Below, piece after piece: positions 11,101-22,149 of a stretch of DNA of 64,000 bases. A model generated the notes under the pieces. The model searched no databases and was not told where the DNA came from. It saw only the letters and a list, made by a program, of their open reading frames with translations. The stretch is from Chionoecetes opilio (taxonomy: Eukaryota > Arthropoda > Malacostraca > Decapoda > Majidae), in contig JACEEZ010005948.1 of assembly GCA_016584305.1 (NCBI GenBank), positions 81,616 through 145,615 of the forward strand, in the 5' to 3' direction. Made by a program: the position numbers and the translations under genes. The first letter of the stretch is position 1. Each line of letters opens with the position of its first letter.

Positions 11101-11319
11101 GGATCTGGGTCCAAGGCTCAATGGCCTCAGATCACTCGCCAATACAACATTTGGACACAACAAAGAAACCACAATTACAGTATACAAAGTATATGCTCAG
11201 TGATGGATTATAAATGCTCTGCCTGGATGCCTGGGCCTCTAACCTCACTGACTCACGTCATGACACCCTACCTACCCCTAAGAATGAAAAAAATTGTTAT
11301 TTTTTTTTTTTTTTTAAAG

Positions 11320-11650
11320 AGGAGGAAGTCCGAATAATATCGAAGTCCGAATAATGAGGGTCCGGATACGAGAGGGTTTACTGTACTGTAAAAGCATAAA
11401 AACTACACTTACCAGTGAACGGGTAGAATGTGCTGGCTTTGATATCAAACTCAGCACAAATAGCACGCATGGACGCACCTGCATCCATCCTTGCCAGCAC
11501 TTTCACCTTTTCCTGCAGGCTCAGGCTCTTCAATTTCATTCCCTTCTTGCTGGAGACATTCTTGCGTGATGGAGCTGACATCTTTATATACAGTACTGTA
11601 TGATGTGATCCCAAAACACGTAAAATAGGTGGCAAAGTAAAGCAAAGGTC
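11320..11650 (-). pseudogene. Tigger/pogo transposase N-terminal fragment, split by a MITE end
   Basis: From 11582 leftward the minus strand encodes MSAPSRKNVSSKKGMKLKSL, then LQEKVKVLARMDAGASMRAI and FDIKASTFYPFTGK. This is a CENP-B/pogo-type helix-turn-helix, as in the elements at 22985 and 49474. At 11383 it abuts the right end of a different MITE (complement CAGTAAACCCTCTCGTATCC, with GTCCGAATAAT repeated twice at 11327-11355), inserted at a TA. Confidence 0.65.
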
Positions 11651-12164
11651 GGGTACCAGCGCGTACAGGGATGTCAATTTTCCGCAGATTCGCGGATTTC
11701 CGTGTATTTTATTGCCAGCTGGGTCATTTCTGTGAATCGTGTAGATTCAGGTAAAAAATTTAGGGGGGGGAGGGGTGTACATAGTTGGCTAGCCCACAGC
11801 CGAACCTGACCCTGGCCACTGATCCAGCACAGACCATAAAACATTTTTTGGCTGCCTAGCGGGAAGTTAAGCAGAAGTTAAGTTGGGCAGGTAAGGTATG
11901 ATCATGATGGTCAAAATAGTGATTACAATAAAAGTTAGTAAATTGGCAATTGATTCAGTTTCATCATGCAGATGCATGTGTTGGCATGTCATATGTGCAA
12001 GAATAATTGTTTATTGTTTATTGTTTATACATTTATATAGTGCCTAAACAATAGATAAAGTTGACTAATATAAATGACAAATATTTTGTTGTTGTGTTAT
12101 TACTTTTCCAACGGAAACAGTGTTAATATTTCATTTATCATGTCAAAATGGTTAATAATTCATA
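11651..12164. other. intronic sequence without recognisable feature
   Basis: AT-rich sequence with no coding frame, TIR or tandem repeat that I can recognise. Confidence 0.4.
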
Positions 12165-12166
12165 TA

Positions 12167-13012
12167 CAGGGAGGTCCCGTTATACGAGCATTCGGTATAC
12201 GAGATTCCGATGATACGAGATGTGTAAATTAGGGTCTATTTTCAATATACGAGATCGAAAATCCAATGCTACGACATTCAAACTGGGGTGAGTAAAATTA
12301 TCAAGTTCAAAATACTCGCCCTACCACTCCCAGTCTGGACAAAGGGGGATTTGGTTGACCCCAGTCAGGTCACTCCTAGCAAGCCGTGACCTGAAGGGTA
12401 ATTAAGCATATGGCGCGGCCTGACATTTAGTGGTAATTAGCCAGGTGTGCGGCTCCAACCTTGGGACTGCAGTCAGTAACCTGAAGGGTAATTAAGCATA
12501 TGGCGCGGCCTGATCCTTAGTGGTAATTAGCCAGGTGTGCGGCTCCAACCTTGGGACCGCAATCAATGACCTGAAGGGTAATTAAGCATATGGTGCAGCC
12601 TGATCCTTAGGGGTAATTAGCCAGGTGTGCTGCCCCAATCTTAGGACCTCTACACTACCCTCTTTTGTATCACGCAGCGTCCCCTACAGTACAACGTCTT
12701 TTTTGCTTGTTATGCATGTTTATGTTTAATTAATGTGCAGCTATGTTATTTTGTGTGCTATTTTCTCTTTCAGAATGCTTTTTCTACAGAATAGGTAGTA
12801 CAGTGTGGGTAATATAGACGCTGTGTGTTTGTTGTGTTTGCTATAGTTTATTTTAGCTTGAAAAACTCGTTTTTTTTTTTTTTTTTTTTTAAATTGATGG
12901 TCCTGGAACCAAACCTATATTTTACCATTAGTTATGTGTTTCGTTATACGAGATTTCGCTTTACGAGTATGCCAGGTGGAACCTAACTGCTCGTATCTTC
13001 GGGACCTCCCCG
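12167..13012. mobile_element. TA-MITE, 'TACGAG' family, copy 1
   Basis: The left end CAGGGAGGTCCCGTTATACG and right end (complement CGGGGAGGTCCCGAAGATAC) are flanked by TA at 12165-12166 and 13013-13014. TACGAG/CTCGTA is repeated six or more times near the two ends. A 3 x 90-bp array lies inside. A truncated second copy starts at 26727. Confidence 0.85.
12386..12650 (+). repeat. tandem array, 3 x ~90 bp, inside a MITE
   Basis: Units start at 12386, 12476 and 12566. Each begins with GACCTGAAGGGTAATTAAGC or a near-identical form, then GGTAATTAGCCAGGTGTGC. The second MITE copy (26727-26997) has only part of one unit before its break. Confidence 0.9.
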
Positions 13013-13174
13013 TACATTTCACAATTTAAGTTGCATGATATACCATATATATATATACATATACACAAATTGTGTACACAAAAACAGACAAAATTGAGAC
13101 CAGATATTATTATAGATATAACCAAGGACCTCTCAGAAGCTCTCTCAGAGCATGAAATTTAAAAAATCATTTCA

Positions 13175-13430
13175 GTAGACGAGAGTACCAGGTACCATGA
13201 GGCAAGGATGGGTAATGTCGCCGTGGTTATGCAACTTGTTTATGGATGGAGTAATAAGATAAATCAAAGCAAAATCTAACCTAACCATTACCGTCGGCGA
13301 GTTTTCCCTATTTGTGTAGGGACAAAAATTTTGGTAGACGACAGTACCAGGTACCATGAGGCAAGGATGGGTAATGTCACCATGGTTATGCAACTTGTTT
13401 ATGGATGGAGTAATAAGATAAATCAAAGCA
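13175..13430 (+). repeat. direct duplication of a LINE reverse transcriptase motif
   Basis: About 95 bp (from 13175 and again from 13335) are repeated with few differences, separated by ~65 bp. The + strand reads TMRQGWVMSPWLCNLFMDGV in both, an RT motif B (RQGC.(M/L)SP.LFN.F.D). The minus-strand open frame across both copies is a shadow. Confidence 0.75.
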
Positions 13431-13569
13431 AAGGTTGGTGATGTTGGTATAGACTCAGAGTATGCATTGGCTCATCAAGTAACACTTAAACCATGATGTA
13501 CCACTACTTATTATGAGGAAAGACGACAAAAACAACTCAATTAATAAGGTATTTTAATACTATCATAAC

Positions 13570-14005
13570 CATGAATATGTACAACCTACAAAGAGAAGAC
13601 TACGACGATGAAAAAATTTCGAGTTGTTTTGGGCGAAATTGATATTCCAGGTGCTATATTTCTGTGCTGTTCTCGCTGACAACATGGAGAAGACCTGAGG
13701 TGATGGTTGATGTGCAGAGGCTTCTAAACCAGGAAAACAGTCACAGCAGAGTCTCATTAAGAAGTAAGCAAGTGGTAGGGACACAGTACATACCTACCAC
13801 TTGCTTACCTTTTGAAGAGGCTCTGTTGTGACTCTGTTTTCTTGGTTTAGAAGCCTCTGCACATCAGCCATTACCTCAGGTCTTCTCTATAGTGTTGTCA
13901 GCGAGAACAGAACACAGTAATATAGCACCTGGAATATCGATTTCACGCAAAATAACTCTAAATTCTTCCATCGCCGTAGTTTTCCCTTCGTAGGTCCATC
14001 CGCGG
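13570..14005. repeat. long inverted repeat (arms ~210 bp, loop ~13 bp)
   Basis: The arms 13570-13779 and 13793-14005 are imperfect reverse complements; the centre is AAGCAAGTGGTAGG...CCTACCACTTGCTT. Both arms carry the same block: minus strand EIDIPGAILLCSVLADN on the right arm, its diverged equivalent on the left. It looks like a head-to-head duplication of one sequence and could fold into a long hairpin. Confidence 0.85.
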
Positions 14006-14084
14006 CGACCCTGACTTATCCCCACAATGCACCGATGTAAACAAACCGTGATGTAGTTATGGGTAGGGTCCATTGGAAAATATA

Positions 14085-15070
14085 GGAGGAATCAAAGGGA
14101 TGATCAAAACCTGGATGGAAAGTTATCTGAGAGGAAGATAAATGAGAACAATATAGTAAAGGATGAAAAATCTGAATGGAGGAAGGTATTTACTGGGGCA
14201 CCACAAGGATCAGTGTTGGCACCAATAATGTTCATGATTTACATCAATGGCATGAATGATGAAATATAAAGCTATATAAGTTTGTTTGCGTATGATGCAA
14301 AAATATTAAGAGAAATAAAAAGCTATAAAGATTGTGAAACACTACAAAATGACCTGAACAAGATCTACGAATGGAGCAGATGGGAAATGGAATTTAATGT
14401 GAAAAGTGTCATGTGATGGAAATTGGAAAAAGCGAAGAGATATAAATGGCCATATAAAATGGGGAATGAAGTAATTACAAAGGTTCATGAAGAAAAGGAC
14501 CTGGGAGTGGCAATGCAGAATAACCTACAACCAGAAAAATATATAAATATAATATTTGGAGATACGTACAGGATGTTGAATAATATTAAAGTGGCATTTC
14601 ATTACATGGACAAAAATATGATGAGAAAGATAATTACTACAATGATCCGACCAAAAATGGAATATGCTGCCATTGTATGGTCCCCATATAAAGAGAAGCA
14701 TGTGAAAAAGTTGGAGAGGCTACAGAGAATGGCAACAAAGATGGTACCAGAGCTAGAAGAACTTTCTTATGAGGAAAGGTTGAAGGAGATAAAGTTACCA
14801 ACACTTAAGCAGAGAAGAGAAAGAGGAGACTTAATAACAATTTGAAAACTGATAACTAAGATGGAAGAAACAGACAATGAGAGACTACTGACTCGGAAGC
14901 AAAGAGAAGGTTGATACACAAGAGGACATACAAAAAAATTAGGAAAAGGGAGATGCCTGAACAACATAAAGAAGTACAGCTTGCCTCTTAGAAATGTAGA
15001 AGTTTGGAATAGACTAAATCAAGAGGCACCGAGCCTTAACGAAGACCTCCGCACACTGCCAAATATGGGA
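14085..15070 (+). mobile_element. LINE-a reverse transcriptase half (dead)
   Basis: The reading on + has TGAPQGSVLAPIMFMIYING (motif B), SLFAYDAKILREI (motif C), EKDLGVAMQNNLQPEKYIN and MIRPKMEYAAIVWSPYKEKH, then IKKYSLPLRNVEVWNRLNQE. The catalytic FADD has become FAYD near 14290, so polymerase activity is lost. Internal stops split the frame; the longest piece is 14423-14845. It is probably the same insertion as the endonuclease pieces at 5225-10080, with the RT N-terminus missing. Confidence 0.8.
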
Positions 15071-15255
15071 ATAAAAAAAAAGATTAATAAAAAAAATTAA
15101 AGAAAAATTGCTTCAAAATTCAATTTTTTTTTGGAATAATAATAAGAATACATTTTGATTTAATTGATGCAAAAATTAGAGAAAAATTGCCTCTAAATTC
15201 ATGTGTTTATTTGGATAATAAGAAGGGAAGAAGGAAGGACTGAAGCAGTGGCATA

Positions 15256-15795
15256 CCGTATTTTACGGTTTATAAGACGCTGCATCTTGGAAGACGCACC
15301 CTGATTTTGGAAAGAAATTTCTACAAAAACAAACAAAAAAACAACAACATCTTGTCTAAAGGTGGTTTTATTGTACGTAACAAACATGTACATAATAAAA
15401 ATCAAACAATCAAAACTGAAAACAGAAAAAAAGCTTGTGATACGTGTGACAGCCTGTTAGTAAATGCTGCATCAACACTAGCAGACGATAGGTGGCATTG
15501 TTGACGCCAATCTGCCGAGGCAGAAGTTGCCGCGGAACAGCTCCCGCCAGTCTTGGTGGCAGACTCATATAGAGCTTGTGATATGTGTGACAGCCTGGTG
15601 GTAAATGATATATCAACACTAGCAGATGATAGGTGGTGCTGTTGGTGCCAATCTGCCGAGGTGGAAGTTGCCGCGCAACGGCTCCCGCCAGTCTTGGCGG
15701 CAGTCTCATTCCAACATTCGTCTTGGGAGATGCAAGAGTATTTTTCAGGGTATTTCACAGGGGAAAAAATACGTCTTATAAGCCGTAAAATACGG
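15256..15795. mobile_element. TA-MITE, 'TTATAAGACGC' family, copy 2
   Basis: Ends are CCGTATTTTACGGTTTATAA and the inverted ...TTATAAGCCGTAAAATACGG, with TA at 15254-15255 and 15796-15797. Inside is a two-unit duplication (15431 and 15572, period ~141 bp) beginning AGCTTGTGATA(C/T)GTGTGACA, homologous to the interior of the copy at 37792. Confidence 0.88.
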
Positions 15796-16184
15796 TATAT
15801 AGGTCGTCGGAAGGGAGGGGGGTAAGGCACAGAGGTGAATACAGGATTGTTTTAAGACGGGGTGGGGTGAGCGAAGCGAGCCTCTACAGCTGGGGGGTCT
15901 GATGAAGGGGTCAGGATTTTTTTTGAAAATCAAGCATTTTTAGGGGCATTTTGAGGCCTCAGGAGGGATATATTGCACTAATTTGATATTCAATGGCCAA
16001 ACGAGGCCGTGGTCCCCCCCATATACGTATACATCACTGTTTTGAAGTGAGAGAAGTGGGCGACCACACGCACTTATACACACCCACACATGACTCCCTC
16101 CACCGCGCTGCTTAAATTTAATTTATTTCGCGTATAATTTAATCTGGTTAATAATCTGGAATTATAATAATAGCAAAATTGCAA

Positions 16185-16269
16185 TGTTTTTCGGAGTGCC
16201 TCCGCCGAACCCCTGAGACTGGCTCACCGAACTCCTGGGGTTCGATCGAACCCAGGTTAAGAACCACTG
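16185..16269 (-). mobile_element. terminal fragment of a hAT element
   Basis: The complement begins CAGTGGTTCTTAACCTGGGT and continues with a TTCGATCGAACCCC palindrome and repeated GGGGTTCGG words. CAGTGGTTCTTAACC is a familiar hAT terminus. The other end was not found; 15796-16184 holds nothing else recognisable. Confidence 0.5.
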
Positions 16270-16555
16270 ATCTAGAGTGACTATAGATAAACAAGCATAA
16301 GTTAATATAGATAAGTAAGCTATCTATAGTGACTAGCACCTCGTGGTGTAGTGGCTAGTGCGCTTAGCTACTAATCTGCGGGCCCTGGTTCGAATCCGGG
16401 TCAGGACAGTTGGCCTACCCAGCTTTTCATCCTTCCTTTCGGGCTTGGTCGATAAAGGGGTAGCTACCTGGGGAAACCTGGGGAAGGTAACTGTGGTAAC
16501 CCTGATGTCACACTAGCCCTGTGGCCCAGGGTAACGGGTTCTCACCCTCCACAGG

Positions 16556-17912
16556 TGTTAGCCTCTTGGTATCACTAATTGTTTATGGATGACAAAGGTA
16601 ACATGCTTACTTGAGGTGAGCGGTATTTGTGTGGCGTGCCTGGAGCGGTTAGGCGAGTACCCAGGTATTAGGTAAAATTGAATCTTGTTATTTACAATAT
16701 ATTCTCTATTAATTACACACAGCAGTAACATTACCCAGAGCTTAACATTATTGTAATGGAAATGTTATCGGTAGTTCGCGAGAGTTTATCACAGTACACA
16801 GTCTCTCACACACACAGTTTTCACGTCTGTCTCCTATGGTAGAGCTGCCTCTTCCCCCTACCAGCAGGGCCGTCGCCACAGCATGATATCATCATTAACA
16901 TTAACATCATGAGACAGGTGCACACTTTGAGTGTACCAGTATTACATCTACATGGTTAATAAGGAGATGTTAGTACAGAAAAGTATAATATATACACACA
17001 ACCCTCGTTTTCCCGGACTAATAGGGGGGAGCACTGGTCCGGGAACCGCAAACGTCAGGGAATCGCAACAGTCCGAGGCCATTACCCACCCCCGGACGTT
17101 TATCCTTAGTATTTACTGTCCGGCAACCGCCAATATCAACTACTCCGCTGCGGACTTTTACGTCACTTTGTTGTTGTTTTTAGGGCTGCGAGGATCCCTT
17201 GGGGAACACTATGAGCCCTGGTGATGTCCTATGATGCTATCACAGGCGCTGTAGTTGACCTGTCTTCCTTAGGAAGGCACAGGTGAGGCGGATGACAGCG
17301 TGTTGCCGTGAGGGGTGGACGCCAACAGGGTGGGCAGGTCACAGGTGGTGACGTTCAGGGTGAGGAGTTGAGAGTGTAGCACTACACGGTGGGAGTGGAA
17401 GCGCGGACACTGCAGCAGAAAGTGTTCAATAGTCTCAGAGACGTTCCTGCACCAGGGGCAGTGGGGGTCAGGGGACTAACGGAGGCAGTGCAGGTGAAAC
17501 GTGAATGTCGTGCGACCAAATTAACCAATACGACCGCTGAGCATGCTGCCACCTGGCGGGAGGCGCGGACACTGACCAGGGGTGACAGGAGACGCTCGGA
17601 CCGCCGGACAACTTTGTCAATTTACGGACTGGACCAGGCATTTGTCTGGGACTCTGACATATCCCTGGACCTCGGATTTTGACCGGCAAATCCGATATCC
17701 GGGAAATGGAGGTCCGGGAAAATGAGGGTTGTGTGTAATAGGCAAATAGATGAATGAAATAAATAATAAATGGCATCGGTGCATAGGAGGAAAGAGAGAT
17801 AAAAAATGCCATTGCACCATGATAACAATGTTGCATCATGCTAGATAAATACATGACATATAGGCACTATATCAATTAGACACATAGGTCCTACCTACCT
17901 ATAACGCCAACA
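16556..17912. mobile_element. candidate solo LTR inside the SINE
   Basis: The inserted segment starts TGTTAGCC, ends GCCAACA (TG...CA), and is bounded by CAGG at 16552-16555 and 17913-17916. It has no coding frame of note. Its middle carries the TA-MITE at 16995. An LTR identity is inferred from the termini and short TSD only. Confidence 0.55.
16995..17735. mobile_element. TA-MITE, 'TCCCGGA' family, copy 1
   Basis: Ends are CACACAACCCTCGTTTTCCC and the inverted ...GGGAAAATGAGGGTTGTGTG, with TA at 16993-16994 and 17736-17737. CCGGGA/TCCCGG words recur inside both ends. The interior (17184-17600) is reverse-strand LINE C-terminal sequence, including the Cys motif seen at 58861-58920. Confidence 0.85.
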
Positions 17913-18034
17913 CAGGCTCTAATGTTAATGCGACGGAGATGAGCACCAAGGCCTCACGGAGCATAGGGTGTGCCTCCATCTTTACTTTACCTTATCTATA
18001 GTGACTACTTATGAATAGAATTGTATATTTTCAG

Positions 18035-18208
18035 ATAAAAACCAAGAAAGATGAATTGAAGCTTAGAAAAGCTGAATTGAAGAGGCTCCTAAAAGAAGTT
18101 GGTCAAATATCAAAGAAAGAAGGAAAACAAGTAGAAGTAACAGGCATTGTGAATCTTCAACAACAACTACTTCATGAAAAACGACAACGGCGACAGCTGC
18201 AGAGGCAG
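18035..18208 (+). CDS. Cep120: CEP120 exon (coiled coil)
   Basis: The acceptor attttcag ends at 18034 and the donor is gtatgt at 18209. It is 174 nt, phase 0/0. Its 58 residues are Lys/Glu/Gln-rich (KKDELKLRKAELKRLLKEV, then NLQQQLLHEKRQRRQLQRQ). Assignment rests on compatible phase, strand and coiled-coil composition; the sequence is poorly conserved here. It lies just beyond the SINE/solo-LTR nest at 16336-17992. Confidence 0.72.
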
Positions 18209-18545
18209 GTATGTGTGTGCTTCATGCTGACTTAACTAAGTATTGCACTCAGGAGATCCAATAAGGCAAGTACTCGAAAGTTGCTATTCAGGGGACTCCA
18301 GTGTGACAGCTGACTTGGCTTACCATAGACTAGTGCTAGTTGATGTTTGTTTCCTGTTGTTGTAGTTGAACTTCTTCAGGCTGCCTGGCCGCACAATCCC
18401 GAGCTCCTAAGATAGCTCATGGCCTGGACCAGGGTTTTCCACAGAGCCTTCATGGAATGTACTGTGCTCGACAAAAATATTTGGCGCCCTGATAAAAGTG
18501 CAGATACATTAGTGCAAATTTTGTTCATTGTATTCTTGAGGGTAA
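18209..18545 (+). other. intron 6 start, no feature seen
   Basis: Unique-looking intronic sequence between the exon at 18035 and the LINE-c tail. Confidence 0.4.
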
Positions 18546-18548
18546 TAT

Positions 18549-21330
18549 TTTTTTTTTTTTTTTTACATCACAAGGAACTGGCCAAGGGCACAACAAAAAT
18601 GGGTAACACAAAGCCCGCTTAGTTGCCAGTCCCTATAAAGAAGACAGTAAGAGAATAAAATAAAAACAGAGGGGTAGGCCAATTTAGTTCGGGAGGTGTC
18701 CTCCCGGGATGTGAGATTTCCAGTTCAGATTTTTAGTAAAGGATAGTCCTAGAATGTTCATTATAGAAGAAGGAGACAGTTGAGTGTCATTGAAGAAGAG
18801 GGGATAGCTATCTGGTAGGTTTTGTCGAGTAGATAGGTGAAGAAATTGGGTTTTTGAGGCATTGAACAAAACAAGGTTTGCTTTGCCCCAATCAGAAATT
18901 ATAGAAAGATCAGAAGTTAGGCGCTCGGTGGCATCTCTCCGTGAATCACTTAGTTCCTGTTGAGTTGGACGTCTAATAAACGACCTTGAAAAATGCAGGG
19001 TAGAATCATCAGCGTAGGAGTGGATAGGGCTTTGAGTTAGACTTAGAAGATCATTAATGAATAATAGAAAGAGAGTGGGTGATAGGACAGAACCCTGGGG
19101 AACACCACTATTGATAGATCTAGGAGAAGAACAATGTCTGTCTACAGTAGCTGCAATAGAACGGTTTGAAAGGAAACTTAAAATGAAGGTACAGAGAGAA
19201 GGATAGAAACTGAATGAGGTTAGTTTGGAAATTAAAGATTTGTGCCAGACTCTATCAAAAGCTTTTGATATGTCAAGGGCAACAGCAAAAGTTTCACCGA
19301 AACCCCTAAAGGAGGATGACCAAGATTCAGTTAGAAAAGCTAGAAGATCGCCAGTAGATCGCCCTTTACGGAAACCGTACTGACGATCAGATAGAAGATT
19401 GTGAGCAGATAGATGCTTAAGATCTTCTTATTAAGTATAGATTCAAAAACTTTAGAAAGGCAGGAAGTCAAAGCTATAGGACGGTAGTTTGAAGGATTAG
19501 AACGGTCACCCTTCTTAGGAACAGGTTGGATATGAGCAAACTTCCAGCAAGAAGGAAAGGTGGAAGTAGATAGACAAAGACGGAAATGTTTGACCAGGCA
19601 AGGTGCAAGCACAGAATCACAGTTTTTGAGAACAATAGGAGGGACTCCGTCAGGACCGTAAGCCTTCCGAGGATCTAGGCCAGAAAGGGCAAAGAAAACA
19701 TCATTCCGAAGGATCTTAATGACAGGCATAATATAGTCAGAGGGTGGAGGAGAAGGAGGAACAAGCCCTTCATCAGCCAGAGTGGAATTTTTAGCAAATG
19801 TTAGAGCGAAGAGTTCAGCTTTAGAAGTAGATGAGACAGCTGTGGAGCCATCTGGGTGAAGCATAGGAGGGAAAGATGAAGAAGAAAAATTGTTAGAGAT
19901 GTTATTAGCTAGATGCCAGAAGTCACGAGAGGAATTTGATTCAGAAAGATTTTGACATTTTCTATGAATGAAAAGAGTTTTTGGTAAGTTGAAGTAAAGA
20001 TTTGGCATGATTACGGGCAGAAATATAAAGGGCATGAGTTTCAGGAGATGGATGCTTACGGTACCGTTTGTGAGCCACCTCTCTATCTCGGACAGCATGA
20101 GAACAAGCAGAGTTAAACCAAGGTTGACGGGCTTTAGGATTAGAGAAAGTATGTGGAATGTACGCCTCCATGCCAGAGACTATGACCTCAGTTATGCGCT
20201 CTGCACAAAGAGATGGGTCTTTGACATGGAAGCAGTAATCATTCCATGGAAAATCAGAATAGTACTGCCTTAGGTCTTCCCACTTAGCTGAGTTGAAGTG
20301 CCAGAAGCACCTCCGCTTAGGTGGGTCCCGAGACGGTACCGGAGCGATAGGACAGGTTACAGAAATAAGATTGTGATCGGAGGAACCCAACGGAGAGAAT
20401 AGTTTCACAGAGTAAGCAGAAGGGTTAGTAGTTAGGAAAAGATCAAGAATGTTGGGCGTGTCTCCAAGGCGGTCAGGAATACGGGTAGGGTGCTGCACCA
20501 ACTAGCTGCTCTAGGTCTTGGAGGATAGAAAAGTTGTAGGCTTGTTCACCAGGTTGGTCAGTGAAAGAAGATGATAGCCAAAGCTGGTGGTGAACATTGA
20601 AGTCCCCAAGAATGGAAATTTCAGCTAAAGGAAAATGAGATGAGATGTGCTCCACTTATGATGTTAAATAGTCAAAGAATTTTACATAGTCAGAGGAGTT
20701 AGGTGAGAGATATACAGCACAGATAAATTTAGTAAGAGAGTGACATTGAAGTCGAAGCCAGATGGTAGAAAATTCGGAAGATTCAAGGGCGTGGGCACGA
20801 GAGCAAGTGATGTCATTGCGCACATATACGCAACAGCCAGCTTTGGATTTAAAATTAGAATAGAGACAATAAGAGGAGACAGAAAAAGGTCTGCTGTCAG
20901 TGCTCACAGACAACTGAGTTTCGGTGAGGAAAAGAAGATGAGGTTTAGAGGAAGAGAGATGATGTTCGACAGAGAGAAAGTTAGATCTAAGGCCGCGAAT
21001 GTTGCAGAAGTTTAAGGAGAGAAGGCTAGAAGAAGTATCAAGACACCTCGGGTCGACATCTTGAAGACTGTCCGACCTGGGGATATTTCTGGTCCCCTCC
21101 CCAGTTAGGGACTCCGAGGCAGGGCATAATAAGATACTAGGCATAATAAAATTTTGAGTGAAGATAGTGTAGGGATGTAAGTGCATGTAGTGTAATGTGA
21201 GTAGTAAGAGGAATTGTCTTTAGAGTACAGGCTGTAGCTACTCTCTTGTGTATCTGAGACACTAAGGGATATGGAAAGAGAGGACACGGGAGATTTCAAT
21301 GATAAGTCTGCAGCACCCCCTCAACTCCCG
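18549..21330 (-). mobile_element. Jockey/CR1-like LINE-c, near full-length but broken
   Basis: A minus-strand LINE whose poly(A) is the T-run at 18549-18564. Endonuclease: LSLNFCNIRGLRSNF, LLFLTETQLS (21186-20656), [16 protein letters not shown] (20655-20473), [10 protein letters not shown] (20501-19962). Reverse transcriptase: KAYGPDGVPPIVLKNC, VPKKGDRSNPSNYRPIALTS (20098-19340), SKAFD, SGVPQGSVLSP, IHSYADDST near 19003-19031 (catalytic YADD kept). Several frameshifts separate the blocks, and the C-terminal third is deleted after NILGLSFTKNLNW near 18720. The 5' end is approximate. Confidence 0.88.
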
Positions 21331-21517
21331 TAAGTACCTCCCCGGGAGTATTTCGCCATGGCGGCAGGTGTCTGACTGCCTACTCCCTACAATATGCAAG
21401 GCATAAAGTTTCGGCGCCTGCATGATATCAGGAGAGCCTGCCTCGATGCATCGGCTGGTGCTAGCAGAGCGCGTTAGTTGCTTGCGGGCATCCACCAAGG
21501 CAGGTTCTGTGCCCGTA

Positions 21518-21733
21518 GATGGTCGAGCGACGAACGACGAACGACCGAGGAAGGGTACCATAAAAGGGATATTTTTCGGAACAAAGAGCAGCGACGACGG
21601 TCGAAGGTCGGCACGAAGACACAGGTACCCCCGTGTCTTCGTGCCGACCTTCGTCGCTGCTCTTCGTTCCGAAAAATATCCCTTTTATGGTACCCTTCCT
21701 CAGTCGTTCGTCGTTCGTCGCTCGACCTTCATC
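21518..21733. repeat. near-perfect hairpin, arms ~100 bp
   Basis: The left arm (from GATGGTCGAGCGACGAACGA) and right arm (ending TCGTCGCTCGACC) are almost exact reverse complements. They meet at AAGACACAGGTACCCCCGTGTCTT around 21626. Differences are limited to a few bases, implying a recent origin or gene conversion. Confidence 0.9.
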
Positions 21734-21829
21734 ATGACTCTTGGTACGGGCCTGTGTGATCCCTGCCGTGCATGAGCCTGCTTGAATTTAAGTAGTTAAG
21801 TATGGTTTTTGCGGCTTTGATGATTTAGT

Positions 21830-21982
21830 ATGGCCTCTACCAGTCGAAACCCCACAGACAAGATAGCCCAGATAATTGCTCTGAAGGAGACAGACCACGA
21901 AACCAAGGAAATAATTGAGTTAGTTGCTCAAGCAAAGTCGACAGTGCGGCAATAGTGTGTGCGTCATCGAGAGGAAAATAGT
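21830..21982 (+). pseudogene. Tc1/mariner-like transposase N-terminal HTH, with early stop
   Basis: From ATG 21830 the frame reads MASTSRNPTDKIAQIIALKE, then HETKEIIELVAQAKSTVRQ, a TAG at 21953, then CVRHRE. The pattern matches the first paired-like helix-turn-helix of Tc1-type transposases (IxxLxxxGxSxxEIAxxVxxxxSTVxxWVxRHRE), with the stop where Trp is usual. Nothing of the catalytic domain follows. Confidence 0.55.
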
Positions 21983-22010
21983 TAGTCACACATACCTATG
22001 AAAGGCGCTG

Positions 22011-22119
22011 GCCATCCCTGGAAGACTTCGGTGAGGGCTGTGAATGTGGTAAAGCGTTTTGTGGAGTGTCCCGTGTGTGACCATATTCACAGCCCTCACA
22101 GAAGTCTTCCGGGGATGGG
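22011..22119. repeat. compact hairpin (39-bp arms, ~31-nt loop)
   Basis: The left arm 22011-22049 (GCCATCCCTGGAAGACTTCG...) pairs with the right arm 22081-22119 with few mismatches. Size and shape are like a microRNA precursor or a minimal MITE; the sequence does not decide which. Confidence 0.8.
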
Positions 22120-22149
22120 CAGAGCTATTCCTAGGCACGGGTGGCAAAC

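Larger units (their letters stand above)
16336..17992 (+). mobile_element. tRNA-derived SINE with 15-bp TSD, split by a solo LTR
   Basis: TATCTATAGTGACTA occurs at 16321-16335 and 17993-18007. Between the copies a SINE head (TCGTGGTGTAGTGGCTAGTG A-box, CTGGTTCGAATCCGGGTC B-box) and body run to 16555, and the body resumes at 17913 (GCTCTAA...CGGAGATGAGCACC) to its end. An unbroken relative is at 41399-41698. The 3' TSD ends 27 bases before the CEP120 exon at 18035. Confidence 0.88.
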
